A stretch of DNA of 30,112 bases from a virus (IMGVR_UViG_3300000553_000221:1-30112), one strand, 5' to 3'. Shown: positions 5,801 to 13,426, counted from the stretch's first letter. Numbers and translations are program-made. Notes: generated from the letters alone by a model not told the origin.

Positions 5801-6242
5801 TATCATCCTGCTTAATGCGTTCCGTGAGCGCATGGAGTTCCCACGACTGAAACAAGCGGCACTAAACCACTACAAGGACTGGAAACCTGACTCTATCATC
5901 ATTGAAAAGAAGGCATCAGGTGCCCCGCTCATCTACGAGATGCGGGCTATGGGTATACCAGTGCAGGAGTTTACCCCTAACAAGGGCAACGACAAGATCA
6001 GCCGGTTGAATGCCGTGGCGGATTTGTTTGCTTCTGGTAGAGTATGGGCACCTAATACGCACTGGGCCGAGGAAGTAATCGAAGAGGTTGCCAGTTTCCC
6101 TAGCGGAGAACACGATGATTATGTGGATGCAACCTCCTTAGCATTAAGTAGGCTCAGATTGGGTGGGTTTGTGTCTACTGAGCTGGACGAGCCTGAACCC
6201 GTGCGCCAGTTTAAATCATTGAAACATCGGGGTTATTACTAA
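2835..6242 (+). CDS. terL: Terminase large subunit precursor with two inteins
   Basis: The 1135-residue precursor encodes the packaging ATPase-nuclease. The extein segments are residues 1-195, 514-553 and 857-1135, together 514 residues, normal for TerL. The ATPase part has a Walker A-like SPRHTKSE (93-100), Walker B LLIIDDPH (188-195) and coupling motif TRW (857-859). The C-terminal RNase H-fold nuclease shows its three acidic motifs: SWDTA (Asp957), IIIEKKASG (Glu1024) and HDDYVDATS (Asp1094/1095/1098). Intein 1 interrupts the gene after Walker B and intein 2 directly before the coupling Thr. Until both are spliced out the ATPase site cannot form. The start overlaps terS by 11 bases and the portal gene follows 1 base after the stop. 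All catalytic residues I can judge are present, so the spliced protein should be active. Confidence 0.97.
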   Translation: MQPNPTKSLLDSISLKDIPTILPALSPSEQERLLAELDKLADLKKQKICQEKFLAFVNAVWPTFISGRHHAKMAEAFERVAAGKCKRLIINMSPRHTKSEFASYLLPAWFLGKYPHKKVIQTSHTAELAVGFGRKVRNLVDTEVYHDIFPDLQLQADSKAAGRWNTSKQGDYFAIGVGGAVTGKGADLLIIDDPHALEVSTPIATPKGFVALGDLQVGDAVFGPDGEPTQVVAKSPVYTNRTLYEVKTYDGEVVYADAKHLWNVRTSTRVADPYRNLTTEEMVASRSSAFMLPRHAAVQYPWRELPVDPWVLGAWLGDGTSSLGRMTAHPDDSVFMRGEFMRRGYTTTDLADKFSFGVPRLRGQLRDLGILNAKRIPEEYMTAAFLQRMDLLCGLMDTDGNVTVDGQCAFHNKDQALVDQVVELLHSLGRKCQRRSYLSKGKFGTCMMHRVTFKLKDCALMPRKRMRTRTTHDKQHRSIMVTPTERTGAVQCITVAREDGLFLAGRGYVVTHNSEQEAALAEINPDIYDKTYEWYTSGPRQRLQPGGAIVIVMCMTGDTRVLMADGTEKPLSNVRPGDLVATFDRGRLRTSRVNNWRSSGVDKVFTVQTRSGRILRANERHPFLVLNEGVLEWTRLNQLQIGDELVSLKDVTVPRGQQLSPVNASRALRKTGIIGKTPMPRIEKWGSTESGKGKHVRNRDVVLLYTAMDSVPYTTAENIGLPVGVDNPQKQHENTVLKVDTGLHCSSMKKWWQRGITVAIYAGKNLLNAIRGRIGTGNSVSTTATIQGRLEACSATIATSPLGMEKHLKYLNELQRISDFTADPIISITASGEEEVFDVEVDRTENFIANGVVSHNTRWSKRDLTGQVLKAAAQRGGEDWEVIEFPAILPSGNPLWPEFWTLKELEALREELPNSKWMAQYQQNPVSESSAIIKRDWWRTWESDTPPQCDFILMSWDTAFEKTQRADYSALTTWGVFHQPDDTGTVQTNIILLNAFRERMEFPRLKQAALNHYKDWKPDSIIIEKKASGAPLIYEMRAMGIPVQEFTPNKGNDKISRLNAVADLFASGRVWAPNTHWAEEVIEEVASFPSGEHDDYVDATSLALSRLRLGGFVSTELDEPEPVRQFKSLKHRGYY
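3420..4373 (+). other. Intein 1 in TerL: class 3 type with LAGLIDADG endonuclease
   Basis: This is a 318-residue in-frame protein intron. It begins with Ala, not Cys or Ser (ALEVSTPIATP), ends in VVTHN, and is followed by Ser (SEQEA). It shows the three residues of class 3 inteins: Trp67 after the block B His65 (KHLW), Cys297 opening block F (CITV), and Thr316 two before the final Asn. In that class the block F Cys makes the first attack. Residues about 115-127 (WVLGAWLGDGTSS) and 195-207 (DLLCGLMDTDGNV) are the two LAGLIDADG helices of a homing endonuclease, both with their Asp. It therefore looks like a complete, potentially mobile intein. Its site is immediately after the Walker B motif IIDDPH. 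Confidence 0.92.
4494..5402 (+). other. Intein 2 in TerL: class 1 type, with an out-of-frame endonuclease
   Basis: This is a 303-residue in-frame protein intron at the ATPase coupling motif, between VIVM and TRW. It begins with Cys (CMTGDTRVLMADGTEKPLSN, block A). Block B is at 59-72 with His68 (ANERHPF), and the last N-terminal splicing strand is LNQLQIGDELVS. It ends with block F/G, VFDVEVDRTENFIANG then VVSHN, followed by Thr. This is a class 1 layout with all splicing residues present. Residues about 95-262 of this frame match no endonuclease I know and are rich in Thr, Ser, Arg and Gly. That stretch is covered by the endonuclease VII-like gene at 4730-5326 in another frame. Confidence 0.93.
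4730..5326 (+). CDS. Endonuclease VII-like HNH nuclease, nested out of frame in intein 2
   Basis: This 198-residue protein lies wholly inside intein 2, shifted +2 relative to the terminase frame. A treble-clef HNH domain fills residues 108-170: RYGITLQQYEEM, then Cys127/Cys130, IDHCHDTG (Asp150, His151, His153), VRGLLC, and Cys163/Cys166 with Asn167. This is the full zinc and catalytic pattern of the T4 endonuclease VII family. Two further Cys clusters (Cys14/19/32/35 and Cys64/69/75/79) look like extra zinc fingers for DNA binding. AAGGGG (4717-4722) sits 7 bases before the ATG, so separate translation is plausible. It could cut intein-less terL alleles and so mobilise intein 2, or resolve DNA branches. 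The family call is strong; expression and target are inferred. Confidence 0.88.
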   Translation: MDKTEPTANRGRTCIVEGCNRPSRATTKPSKCKPCLAKDRYHRKNPNAPYREMGFHGKWKGKTCSESGCGAPIHCNGFCTVHYGRKYWASGRGRQSPEATRKHRIKSRYGITLQQYEEMVAARNNRCDICGQEPTKRNTRAHWNGKLCIDHCHDTGKVRGLLCNDCNLTIGYGKAPEVLERAAAYLRLHGGPDNLDNS

Positions 6243-6243
6243 G

Positions 6244-8880
6244 ATGGCATCCAACGTAGACAAAGCACTATACCAAGCGCCTAAGGGCCTTGCCGCCCTA
6301 GATGAAGCTGAGCCTATCTCGGTTGAGATTGTAGACCCTGAAGCAGTCCATATCAATGGCCCGGGGTTCGAGATGCATATGGAGCAAGACGGTGAGGACG
6401 ATGATGAGTTTGATAAGAACCTAGCTGAAGAGCTGGATGACAGCGTGCTTCAGTCCCTTGCTGCCGACTTGCTTGGTGACTACGACGATGACCTACGGTC
6501 ACGCAAAGAATGGATTGATACGTACGTAAAGGGTTTGAAGCTACTAGGTTTGAAGTATGAAGAACGGTCTGAGCCTTGGCCCGGTGCATCCGGCGTATTC
6601 CATCCGATGCTCATGGAGGCAGGAGTTAAGTTCCAATCTGATCTTATTATGGAAACTTTCCCCTCTGCTGGTCCTGTACGTACCAAGATTATTGGCAAGG
6701 AGACACCTGAGAAAAAGGAGGCAGCAGCTCGCGTCCAAGAGGACATGAACTACGAGTTAACTGAAGTGATGCAGGAATACCGCCCTGAACACGAGCGCCT
6801 GCTGCTTTGTACTTCGTTCTCAGGTAACGCATTCAAGAAGATTTACTTTGACCCGGCCTTGGGTAGACAGGTTGCTCCGTTTATCCCCCCGGAAGATGTG
6901 ATTGTCCCTTATGGCGCGGCTAACCTTGAGTCCGCAGAGCGCATCACACACCGTATGCGTAAGACCCAGAATGAGATTAAGCGCCTGCAGATTGCCGGGT
7001 TCTACCGTGATATTGACCTAGGCGACCCCGTGCAGATCATGGATGAAGTGGAAAAACAGAAGGCTCAGGAACAAGGTTTCTCTGCTTCCATGGATAACAG
7101 GTTCCAGCTACTTGAGATGCATGTGGACCTAGACCTTGAAGGGTACGAGGACAAAGATGAGAAGGGGCATCCCACTGGGATCAAGCTCCCTTACGTAGTT
7201 ACTATTGAGAAGGGTACGAGTGAAGTCCTTGCTATCCGCCGTAACTGGTTAGCTGATGACAAACTTAAATCCCGTCGCCAGCACTTCGTGCACTACGGGT
7301 ACATCCCGGGATTCGGCTTCTACTACTTTGGTCTGATCCACTTGATCGGTGGTCATACCCATGCGGCCACTTCGTTGATGCGCCAGTTGATCGACGCAGG
7401 TACATTGTCAAACCTGCCCGGTGGATTGAAGGCTCGTGGGCTTCGAGTTAAAGGCGATGATACCCCCATTGCTCCCGGTGAGTTCCGTGACGTTGACCTG
7501 CCATCGGGGGCCATACGGGATAACATCCTGCCGCTCCCCTACAAGGAACCAAGTCAAGTATTGATGGCGTTGATGGACAAGGTAGTCATGGATGGTAAGC
7601 AGTTTGCCGCGACTGCAGAGTTAAGTGTGTCCGATATGTCAGCCCAAGCTCCCGTGGGGACTACGTTGGCTATTCTTGAGCGCGTGATGAAGGTAATGAG
7701 CGCGGTTCAGGCTCGTGTCCACTATGCGATGAAGCAGGAATTCAAATTACTTGCGGGGATTATCCGTGACCAAACACCTGAGAGCTATGATTATGAACCT
7801 GAAACTGGAGCAGCTGGGGCTAAGCGTAGTGATTACGATTGTTGTGACGTCATTCCTGTTTCCGATCCTAATGCTTCAACTATGGCACAGCGGGTGGTGC
7901 AGTATCAGGCAGTTATGCAATTGGCTCAGGGAGCGCCTCAGTTATATGATTTACCGTATCTCCACAGGCAAATGATTGAAGTCTTGGGGATTAAGAACGC
8001 TAATAAGATCGTGCCACTCAAGGATGACATGAAACCCATGGACCCGGTGTCCGAGAATATGGCGATCATGACTGGTAAACCGATCAAGGCATTCATTTAC
8101 CAAGACCACCAATCACATCTAGCCGTGCATCAGGCTATGGTACAGGACCCGCAACTAGCTGCTACGATGGGGCAAAACCCACAGGCTCAGGCGCTCATGG
8201 CTGCAGCTCAGGCGCATATCATGGAACACTTGGCCTTCCAGTACCGGATGCAGATACAGCAAACCCTTGGGGCTACATTGCCACCACCTCCAAACGACGA
8301 GGATGATACGGGGTACCTAGACCCACAAGAGGAGATTCAAGTATCCCAACTGGCAGCAATGGCCGCACAACAGCTATTGCATAACAACCAAGCCGCAGCT
8401 CAGCAGCAACAGATACAACAGCAGATGCAGGACCCTGTGATCCAGATGCAGCAACAGGAGCTCCAGTTGAAAGCTCAGGAACTTCAGTTGAAGGCTCAGG
8501 CACAACAGGCTGACCAACAGTTCAAACAGCAGCAACTTGCTCTGGAAGCCCAGATAGCGGGGGCCGAAGTAACCCAGAAACAACAGGATGCACAGCGTAA
8601 ACAACAGTTGGATGGAGTCAAACTGGGGGTAGAAGTGGCTAAGCACAAAGCCGATACCCGCACTAAGACCCAGTTGGAAGGTGCCCGCATGGGTATGGAC
8701 GCCGCTAAGCACAAGGCCGAGATGAAGAAACAACATACCCAGATGGGGATGGATGCATTACATAAGACCGCTGATATGGAGCATCAGGCAGGGCAAAACG
8801 CAGCTAATCGCAAACATCAGGCGGACCAAGCCCGCTTGCAAGCGCAACAGAATCAACAACCACCGAAGGAGACTGAATGA
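6244..8880 (+). CDS. Portal protein
   Basis: This 878-residue protein sits directly after terL, the usual portal position, and would form the ring at the capsid vertex that DNA passes through. The first 70 residues are acidic and probably disordered. The core (about 75-640) carries features of large podovirus-type portals: WPGASGVFHPML, an Arg/Glu-rich crown-stem region and FVHYGYIPGFGFYYFGL, followed by conserved helices (GTLSNLPGGLKARGLR, QAPVGTTLAILERVMK). The last 200 residues form a Gln-rich helical tail with repeats such as QELQLKAQELQLKAQ and KHKADTRTKTQLEGARMGMD. This tail may be the barrel inside the head. Its stop overlaps the next start by 4 bases (ATGA). The assignment is strong from context and sequence style. 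Confidence 0.9.
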   Translation: MASNVDKALYQAPKGLAALDEAEPISVEIVDPEAVHINGPGFEMHMEQDGEDDDEFDKNLAEELDDSVLQSLAADLLGDYDDDLRSRKEWIDTYVKGLKLLGLKYEERSEPWPGASGVFHPMLMEAGVKFQSDLIMETFPSAGPVRTKIIGKETPEKKEAAARVQEDMNYELTEVMQEYRPEHERLLLCTSFSGNAFKKIYFDPALGRQVAPFIPPEDVIVPYGAANLESAERITHRMRKTQNEIKRLQIAGFYRDIDLGDPVQIMDEVEKQKAQEQGFSASMDNRFQLLEMHVDLDLEGYEDKDEKGHPTGIKLPYVVTIEKGTSEVLAIRRNWLADDKLKSRRQHFVHYGYIPGFGFYYFGLIHLIGGHTHAATSLMRQLIDAGTLSNLPGGLKARGLRVKGDDTPIAPGEFRDVDLPSGAIRDNILPLPYKEPSQVLMALMDKVVMDGKQFAATAELSVSDMSAQAPVGTTLAILERVMKVMSAVQARVHYAMKQEFKLLAGIIRDQTPESYDYEPETGAAGAKRSDYDCCDVIPVSDPNASTMAQRVVQYQAVMQLAQGAPQLYDLPYLHRQMIEVLGIKNANKIVPLKDDMKPMDPVSENMAIMTGKPIKAFIYQDHQSHLAVHQAMVQDPQLAATMGQNPQAQALMAAAQAHIMEHLAFQYRMQIQQTLGATLPPPPNDEDDTGYLDPQEEIQVSQLAAMAAQQLLHNNQAAAQQQQIQQQMQDPVIQMQQQELQLKAQELQLKAQAQQADQQFKQQQLALEAQIAGAEVTQKQQDAQRKQQLDGVKLGVEVAKHKADTRTKTQLEGARMGMDAAKHKAEMKKQHTQMGMDALHKTADMEHQAGQNAANRKHQADQARLQAQQNQQPPKETE

Positions 8881-9071
8881 GTAGCGATAACGTCCTAGGT
8901 CACTTAGTTCATCTACTAAAAGACCAGCGCGAAAGTGTGAAAGAAGACATGGTACGGGGGATGATGTCCTTCGAGATGTACCACAAACAATGCGGAGTAG
9001 TTCGGGGTCTCGACTACGCAGTGCAACTTATAGAAGACCTTGCAAAACAATTGGAGAGAGACGATGAGTAA
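8877..9071 (+). CDS. Small helical protein between portal and GroES-like genes
   Basis: This 64-residue protein is entirely helical in appearance (NVLGHLVHLLKDQRESVKED, then MYHKQCGVVRGLDYAVQLIED). It starts with an ATGA overlap on the portal stop and ends overlapping the next start, so it is translationally coupled on both sides. Similar short acidic/basic helical proteins are common after portal genes in aquatic phages. I do not know the function. A virion assembly or portal-associated role is only suggested by position. Confidence 0.8.
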   Translation: MSSDNVLGHLVHLLKDQRESVKEDMVRGMMSFEMYHKQCGVVRGLDYAVQLIEDLAKQLERDDE

Positions 9072-9459
9072 AGAAGGCGGCAGCGTACTAATCCTAGATA
9101 CCAAAGAGGAAGCAGCGCGTAAAGCGAAGCAAGTTCCTGAACCTACCGGGTTTCACATCCTGTGTATGGTTCCAAAGATCGATGATACCTACGGGGACAG
9201 CGGACTAATGAAGTCCAGTGAGACTCTTCGTGTGGAAGAGCAGTCAACCATTGTGTTGTATGTCGCCAAGCTAGGTCCACATGCATATAAGGACACTACC
9301 CGTTTCCCATATGGCGCTTGGTGTAAAGAAGGTGACTTCATCATCACTCGTGCTTACGCGGGAACTCGTATCCTTATCCATGGTACCGAATGGCGGATCG
9401 TCAATGATGATACCGTAGAAGCCGTTGTGGACGATCCTCGCGGAATTCGCCGCGCATAA
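9064..9459 (+). CDS. GroES-like co-chaperonin fold protein
   Basis: I chose the ATG at 9064 (131 residues), which follows GGAGAG at close spacing and overlaps the previous stop; an upstream ATG at 9040 in the same frame has no good ribosome site. Residues about 60-120 follow the Cpn10 beta-barrel pattern: IVLYVAKLGPHAY, FPYGAWCKEGDFI, YAGTRILIHG, EWRIVNDDTVEAVV. The mobile-loop region appears to lie around 35-55. Such proteins could cap host GroEL or a phage chaperonin and help fold the capsid protein, as gp31 of T4 does. Its place between portal and scaffold, in front of the capsid gene, fits that. The fold is likely; GroEL binding is inference. Confidence 0.75.
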   Translation: MSKEGGSVLILDTKEEAARKAKQVPEPTGFHILCMVPKIDDTYGDSGLMKSSETLRVEEQSTIVLYVAKLGPHAYKDTTRFPYGAWCKEGDFIITRAYAGTRILIHGTEWRIVNDDTVEAVVDDPRGIRRA

Positions 9460-9472
9460 CTGGAGATAACTC

Positions 9473-10411
9473 ATGACTAAAGAAGCATTTAAGTTTCCGG
9501 ACGAAACTCCGGCAGACGAGGTTAAGGATGATCTTGCTGTAGAAATTGTTGACGATACCCCACCTGAGGATCGTAACCGTACCCCGTTGCCACAGAACCT
9601 TGTGGAGGAACTGGAGAAAGACGACCTTAACGAATATTCAGAAAAGGTTAAACAGCGCCTCAGCCAGATGAAGAAAGTTTGGCATGACGAACGACGTGAG
9701 AAAGAGCGCGTGTCAAGGGAGCGTGAGGAGGCCCTTAACTTTGCCCAGCATACCTATGAGGAGAACAAGAAGCTCCGTGAGAAATTGGGTGCGGGTGAGA
9801 AGGTATTTATCTCCGAGGTTACTAAGTCAGCCACGGCGGAAGCTAGTGCTGCCAAAGATGCGCTTCAGAGAGCGTATGAATCCGGTGACCCTAAGGCTAT
9901 TGCGGATGCTCAGGAGGCATTGACCGATGCCAAGATCAAGCTACGGGAGGTTCAGAGTTTTAGACCAAGTACTTTACACGAAGATAGAAGTAGTGTAGAA
10001 GTGCAGCCACGTATCCAGCAATCCGCTCCAGTACGAGACACTAAGGCCGAATCTTGGCGTGAACGTAATACTTGGTTCGGGTCCGACGGGGAAATGACCT
10101 CACTCGCGCTGGGTGTGCATGAACGGTTGGTCAAGTCTGGGTACAATCCAAGTAGCGATGAGTACTACAGAGAAATAGATTCTACCATGAAGAAACGGTT
10201 CCCTGAGTATTTCTCAGAACCATCTTCAACAACGACGCAGGAAAAACCTGCTGCTCGCAAGCCATCAACAGTTGTTGCACCAGCTACGCGGTCCACCGCG
10301 CCTCGTCAGGTTCGTTTGACTTCCTCGGAAGCGGCTATTGCTAAGCAACTTGGCTTAACCCCTGAAGCATACGCTCGTGAAAAGATAAAACTGGAGAACG
10401 ACAATGGCTAA
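9473..10411 (+). CDS. Head scaffolding protein (putative)
   Basis: This 312-residue protein is acidic at the N-terminus and highly charged. A long coiled coil covers about residues 45-165 (for example MKKVWHDERREKERVSRERE), and a low-complexity Ser/Thr/Pro linker lies near 255-290. The C-terminal helical patch is EAAIAKQLGLTPEAYAREKI. This architecture, two genes before two head proteins, is typical of scaffolding proteins whose C-terminal helix binds the capsid protein during procapsid assembly. No protease domain is seen. The C-terminus overlaps the next gene by 8 bases. The function is inferred from composition and order. Confidence 0.75.
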   Translation: MTKEAFKFPDETPADEVKDDLAVEIVDDTPPEDRNRTPLPQNLVEELEKDDLNEYSEKVKQRLSQMKKVWHDERREKERVSREREEALNFAQHTYEENKKLREKLGAGEKVFISEVTKSATAEASAAKDALQRAYESGDPKAIADAQEALTDAKIKLREVQSFRPSTLHEDRSSVEVQPRIQQSAPVRDTKAESWRERNTWFGSDGEMTSLALGVHERLVKSGYNPSSDEYYREIDSTMKKRFPEYFSEPSSTTTQEKPAARKPSTVVAPATRSTAPRQVRLTSSEAAIAKQLGLTPEAYAREKIKLENDNG

Positions 10412-10865
10412 TCCTGAAAACCGTTTGACTCGTGAGCTTGATACTAGAGCTACCACGCAAAGACCGACCTCATGGAAACCACCTGAAACTTTGCCATCTC
10501 CTAACCCGAGACCCGGTGTAGCACATAGGTGGATTCGTACCGCTTTGATGGGCAACTTTGACCCTACCAATGCGAGCGCAAAACTTCGTGAAGGATGGGA
10601 ACCGTGTAAAGCGGAAGACTATCCTGAGCTTATGGTATTGGCTGATAACAATCCAAATAGCCGATTTAAAGGCAACATTGAGATTGGTGGGCTGATGTTA
10701 TGCCGGATTCCTGAAGAGTTTATGAAACAACGAGCTCAACACTTCGAGAACATAAACAAATCGCAGTTGGAATCAGTAGACAACAGCTTTTTGCGCCAGA
10801 ACGACCCCCGGATGCCGCTCTTTAGTGAGAAATGGTCCACGGTGTATTTTGGTAAAGGTAAATAA
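10404..10865 (+). CDS. Head-region protein of unknown function
   Basis: This 153-residue protein overlaps the scaffold gene by 8 bases. The first 40 residues are Pro/Arg/Thr-rich and probably disordered. The rest is a compact charged domain (REGWEPCKAEDYPELM, IEIGGLMLCRIPEEFMKQR) ending in basic residues (YFGKGK). Proteins with this GWEPV/C-type strand followed by a RIPEE helix are frequent in the same place in uncultured aquatic phages. Its job is unknown to me. Position between scaffold and head proteins argues for a role in capsid assembly. Confidence 0.8.
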   Translation: MANPENRLTRELDTRATTQRPTSWKPPETLPSPNPRPGVAHRWIRTALMGNFDPTNASAKLREGWEPCKAEDYPELMVLADNNPNSRFKGNIEIGGLMLCRIPEEFMKQRAQHFENINKSQLESVDNSFLRQNDPRMPLFSEKWSTVYFGKGK

Positions 10866-10882
10866 TTTTTTAGGAGATTTTT

Positions 10883-11794
10883 ATGGCTTATCCATCTGTT
10901 TCAGGGGCCTACGGGTTCCGGCCAGTGAATGAGATCGGGGGTCTGCCTTATGCTGGCTCGACTCGTATGATCCCAATCGCCACTGGTGCTTCTGCTATGT
11001 ATCTCGGTGACATCGTTCAATTGAGCGGTGGGACTGTGGTGCCTTCTACTATGTCTGCACAATCGACTCCTGCTACTCCGGTAGCGGGTACTATTGGCGT
11101 ATTTCTGGGCTGCGAATACACTGCTACCCCTTCAGCTACTGCTGCTAACCCTAGTGGCCCGCTGTTTGGTAAAATTCGCTCGCAGTTTTATCCGGGAAGC
11201 ACCTATGCGAATGACGCCGTTGCGTATGTATGTGACGATCCTAGGGTGGTCCTGAAGGTAGTAATGCTGTCTGCGGGTACTTCACTGTCTAATACTTCTA
11301 CTACTGTTGCTTATGCTAACCCATCTTTTATCGGTACTAACCTTAACCCAGTATTTGGTACTGCCGGTAGTACTGCTACAGGTAGCTCTGCGCAAGGAGT
11401 ATGTGGTGGAGTAGTGGCTCAAGGTACTGGTGGAGTACGTGTACCAACTCTGTTGCCATTCCGTGTTGTTGGTGTTGTTCCAGAAACTGCAGTAACTGTT
11501 CAAACGACAGGTACTACTTCTGGTTCTAGTACTTCAGTAACGGTTCCTTCGTCTACTGGTTTGGTCGCTGGTATGCAAGTTATTGCTCAAGTAGTAGCAG
11601 CTGGCGCATATGTTAGTGGCGCAGCCCCCGGTAACTATTTGACTCTGACGAACGTTAACAGCACTACGTTAACTGTTTCATCAGCAATCAATATCGGTTC
11701 GACTGCTGCTAATTTGACTTTCATTGGCTACCCAGAAGTATTGGTAACTTGGAATAGTACGTTCCATAGCTATACCAACACCGCTGGCGTTTAA
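10883..11794 (+). CDS. Head structural protein, possibly capsid decoration
   Basis: This 303-residue beta-rich protein has a strong ribosome site (TAGGAG, 8 bases before ATG). The N-terminus (YPSVSGAYGFRPVNEIGG, then PYAGSTRMIPI) matches a type of virion protein that commonly precedes the major capsid gene in podovirus-like aquatic phages. The middle is Gly/Ser/Thr-rich. Residues about 205-275 contain a small repeated beta unit (VTVPSSTGLVAGMQVIAQVV) seen in many phage surface proteins, perhaps an inserted domain. High copy number is suggested by the strong Shine-Dalgarno and simple codons. Decoration function is inference. Confidence 0.75.
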   Translation: MAYPSVSGAYGFRPVNEIGGLPYAGSTRMIPIATGASAMYLGDIVQLSGGTVVPSTMSAQSTPATPVAGTIGVFLGCEYTATPSATAANPSGPLFGKIRSQFYPGSTYANDAVAYVCDDPRVVLKVVMLSAGTSLSNTSTTVAYANPSFIGTNLNPVFGTAGSTATGSSAQGVCGGVVAQGTGGVRVPTLLPFRVVGVVPETAVTVQTTGTTSGSSTSVTVPSSTGLVAGMQVIAQVVAAGAYVSGAAPGNYLTLTNVNSTTLTVSSAINIGSTAANLTFIGYPEVLVTWNSTFHSYTNTAGV

Positions 11795-11810
11795 TAAGGG
11801 GAACTAAGAA

Positions 11811-12722
11811 ATGGCTATTTCACGCGCACAACTATTGAAGGAATTGCTCCCCGGCTTGAACGCTTTGTTCGGTCTGGAGTATTCATCCTATGGCGAAGAA
11901 CACAAAGAGATTTACGAGATTGAAACCTCTGAGCGTTCTTTTGAAGAAGAAACCAAGCTGTCTGGCTTCTCAGCAGCTCCGGTGAAAAACGAAGGTCAGG
12001 CTATTGCGTACGACAATGCGCAGGAAGCTTGGACTGCCCGCTACAACCATGAAACCATCGCTTTGGGTTTCAGCCTGACTGAGGAAGCTATTGAGGACAA
12101 CCTCTATGACTCTCTGTCTAAGCGTTATATCAAGGCTCTGGCTCGCGGTATGGCATACACCAAGCAAGTTAAAGGTGCTGGCGTTCTGAATAACGGCTTC
12201 AATGCTGCCTATGCGGGCGGTGATGGTCAGCCTCTGTTCAGCTCTGCACACCCACTTGTATCTGGTGGTACCAACAGCAACGTGCCTCCTACCATGGTGG
12301 ACCTGAATGAGACTTCGTTGGAAGCCGCTACCATTCAGATTGCCGCTTGGACGGATGAACGTGGTCTGTTGATCGCTGCTAAACCTCGTAAGCTGGTTAT
12401 CCCTCCTGCCCTGATGTTCGTTGCTAAGCGCCTGCTGGATACGGAACTCCGTGTCGGCACCACTGACAATGACATCAATGCGTTGAAGGCAATGGGTACG
12501 GTATCAGAAGGCTTTACGGTCAATCACTTCCTGACTGACTCAAACGGCTGGTTCCTGACTACCGATGTACCTAATGGCCTGAAGATGTTCCAGCGTACCC
12601 CGTTGCAGAACTCAATGGACGGCGACTTCGACACGGGGAATGTACGGTACAAGAGCCGCGAACGATACTCATTTGGGTGGTCCGACGCTCTGGGTGTTTG
12701 GGGTTCTTCTGGTTCTTACTGA
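11811..12722 (+). CDS. Major capsid protein, Mu gpT-like (HK97 fold)
   Basis: This 303-residue protein resembles the Mu major head subunit gpT family. The N-arm is LLKELLPGLNALFG; then come the E-loop-like YSSYGEEHKEIYEIETSERS, helix ALARGMAYTKQVKGAGVLNN, the core strand PRKLVIPPALMFVAKRLL, and an Arg-rich C-terminus (RYKSRERYSFGWSD). It begins after GGGGAACTAAGAA and is followed within 30 bases by a strong terminator, so its message is the end of a transcription unit. The family assignment is good by eye; HK97 fold follows from known family members. Confidence 0.88.
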   Translation: MAISRAQLLKELLPGLNALFGLEYSSYGEEHKEIYEIETSERSFEEETKLSGFSAAPVKNEGQAIAYDNAQEAWTARYNHETIALGFSLTEEAIEDNLYDSLSKRYIKALARGMAYTKQVKGAGVLNNGFNAAYAGGDGQPLFSSAHPLVSGGTNSNVPPTMVDLNETSLEAATIQIAAWTDERGLLIAAKPRKLVIPPALMFVAKRLLDTELRVGTTDNDINALKAMGTVSEGFTVNHFLTDSNGWFLTTDVPNGLKMFQRTPLQNSMDGDFDTGNVRYKSRERYSFGWSDALGVWGSSGSY

Positions 12723-12749
12723 TAAATCAAGCACTTACGTTGATTTGGG

Positions 12750-12775
12750 AGGGGCCTTCGGGCCCCTTTCTTTTT
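12750..12775 (+). terminator. Strong intrinsic terminator after the capsid gene
   Basis: AGGGGCC and GGCCCCT form a perfect 7-bp stem closed by the very stable TTCG tetraloop. It is followed by TTTCTTTTT. It lies 28 bases after the capsid stop codon and should end most transcription from the terminase-capsid operon before the HNH gene. Confidence 0.95.
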
Positions 12776-12777
12776 GG

Positions 12778-12806
12778 TTGACTTTTTAAAGGGGGTGGAA
12801 TACATT
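12778..12806 (+). promoter_or_regulatory. Sigma70-type promoter of the HNH gene
   Basis: TTGACT (12778-12783), a 17-base spacer and TACATT (12801-12806) lie directly behind the capsid terminator, 30 bases before the start codon of the HNH gene. The spacing equals that of the leftward promoter at 762-790. Confidence 0.65.
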
Positions 12807-12835
12807 ACCAGTTACTAAATTCCTGAGGGCATAAC

Positions 12836-13426
12836 ATGGACACTTCACTACTACCTAAAACTCGAGCAGAAGCAAAAGAACTTGGGGCTAAGTATTACTT
12901 TACGGGGGACCCCTGTATTCACGGACATATCGCCCCACGCAAAACAAAAGGGGCTTGTACTGAGTGCTTAAAGGTGGAATGGCGTCAAAATGCAGTACGA
13001 CGTCGGGAATACTACATACAGTACAACTTACAGGGGGCTGTGAAAGAGAAGAAGCATGAATGGTATATGGCTAACCGAGATAAGGTTATTGCCGCTTCCT
13101 TAGCTAGGCCGAAAGAATTACTACGACAGTACAAAACTCAATGGAAACGTACGCATAAGGTAGAAGTTTTGGCGGGTAATAAAGCCCGACGGCGCAAGCA
13201 TCGTCAAGCTACCCCAACATGGTTGACTCGTACGCAAAAAACTGAAATCCGTCAGTTATATCAGATTGCCATTACCACTACGAAGTTGACCGGGGTTCAG
13301 TACGTGGTGGACCACATAGTCCCGCTTAGATCGGATGTGGTCTGTGGCCTGCATGTGCCATGGAATCTTCAGATACTTACTCAGGATGAGAACCTAGCTA
13401 AATCCAACAAGCTATCTTCCATTTGA
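12836..13426 (+). CDS. Free-standing HNH endonuclease
   Basis: This 196-residue protein has an N-terminal zinc-binding segment ([16 protein letters not shown] followed by CTECL) and a very basic central region (about 45-125). A C-terminal HNH nuclease core follows: [17 protein letters not shown], then [15 protein letters not shown], with Asp-His and Asn of the motif present. Such genes sit between phage structural genes and often act as homing enzymes on neighbouring DNA. It has GAGGGC a few bases before the ATG. It lies between a terminator plus promoter on one side and a new promoter on the other, so it is a self-contained unit. It appears intact. Confidence 0.9.
   Translation: MDTSLLPKTRAEAKELGAKYYFTGDPCIHGHIAPRKTKGACTECLKVEWRQNAVRRREYYIQYNLQGAVKEKKHEWYMANRDKVIAASLARPKELLRQYKTQWKRTHKVEVLAGNKARRRKHRQATPTWLTRTQKTEIRQLYQIAITTTKLTGVQYVVDHIVPLRSDVVCGLHVPWNLQILTQDENLAKSNKLSSI

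Noticed and set aside
8374-8736. Leu-rich minus-strand frame of 120 codons
   Set aside because: It is simply the complement of the Gln-rich (CAG/CAA) tail of the portal gene; CTG/TTG codons give false Leu-rich, membrane-like sequence.
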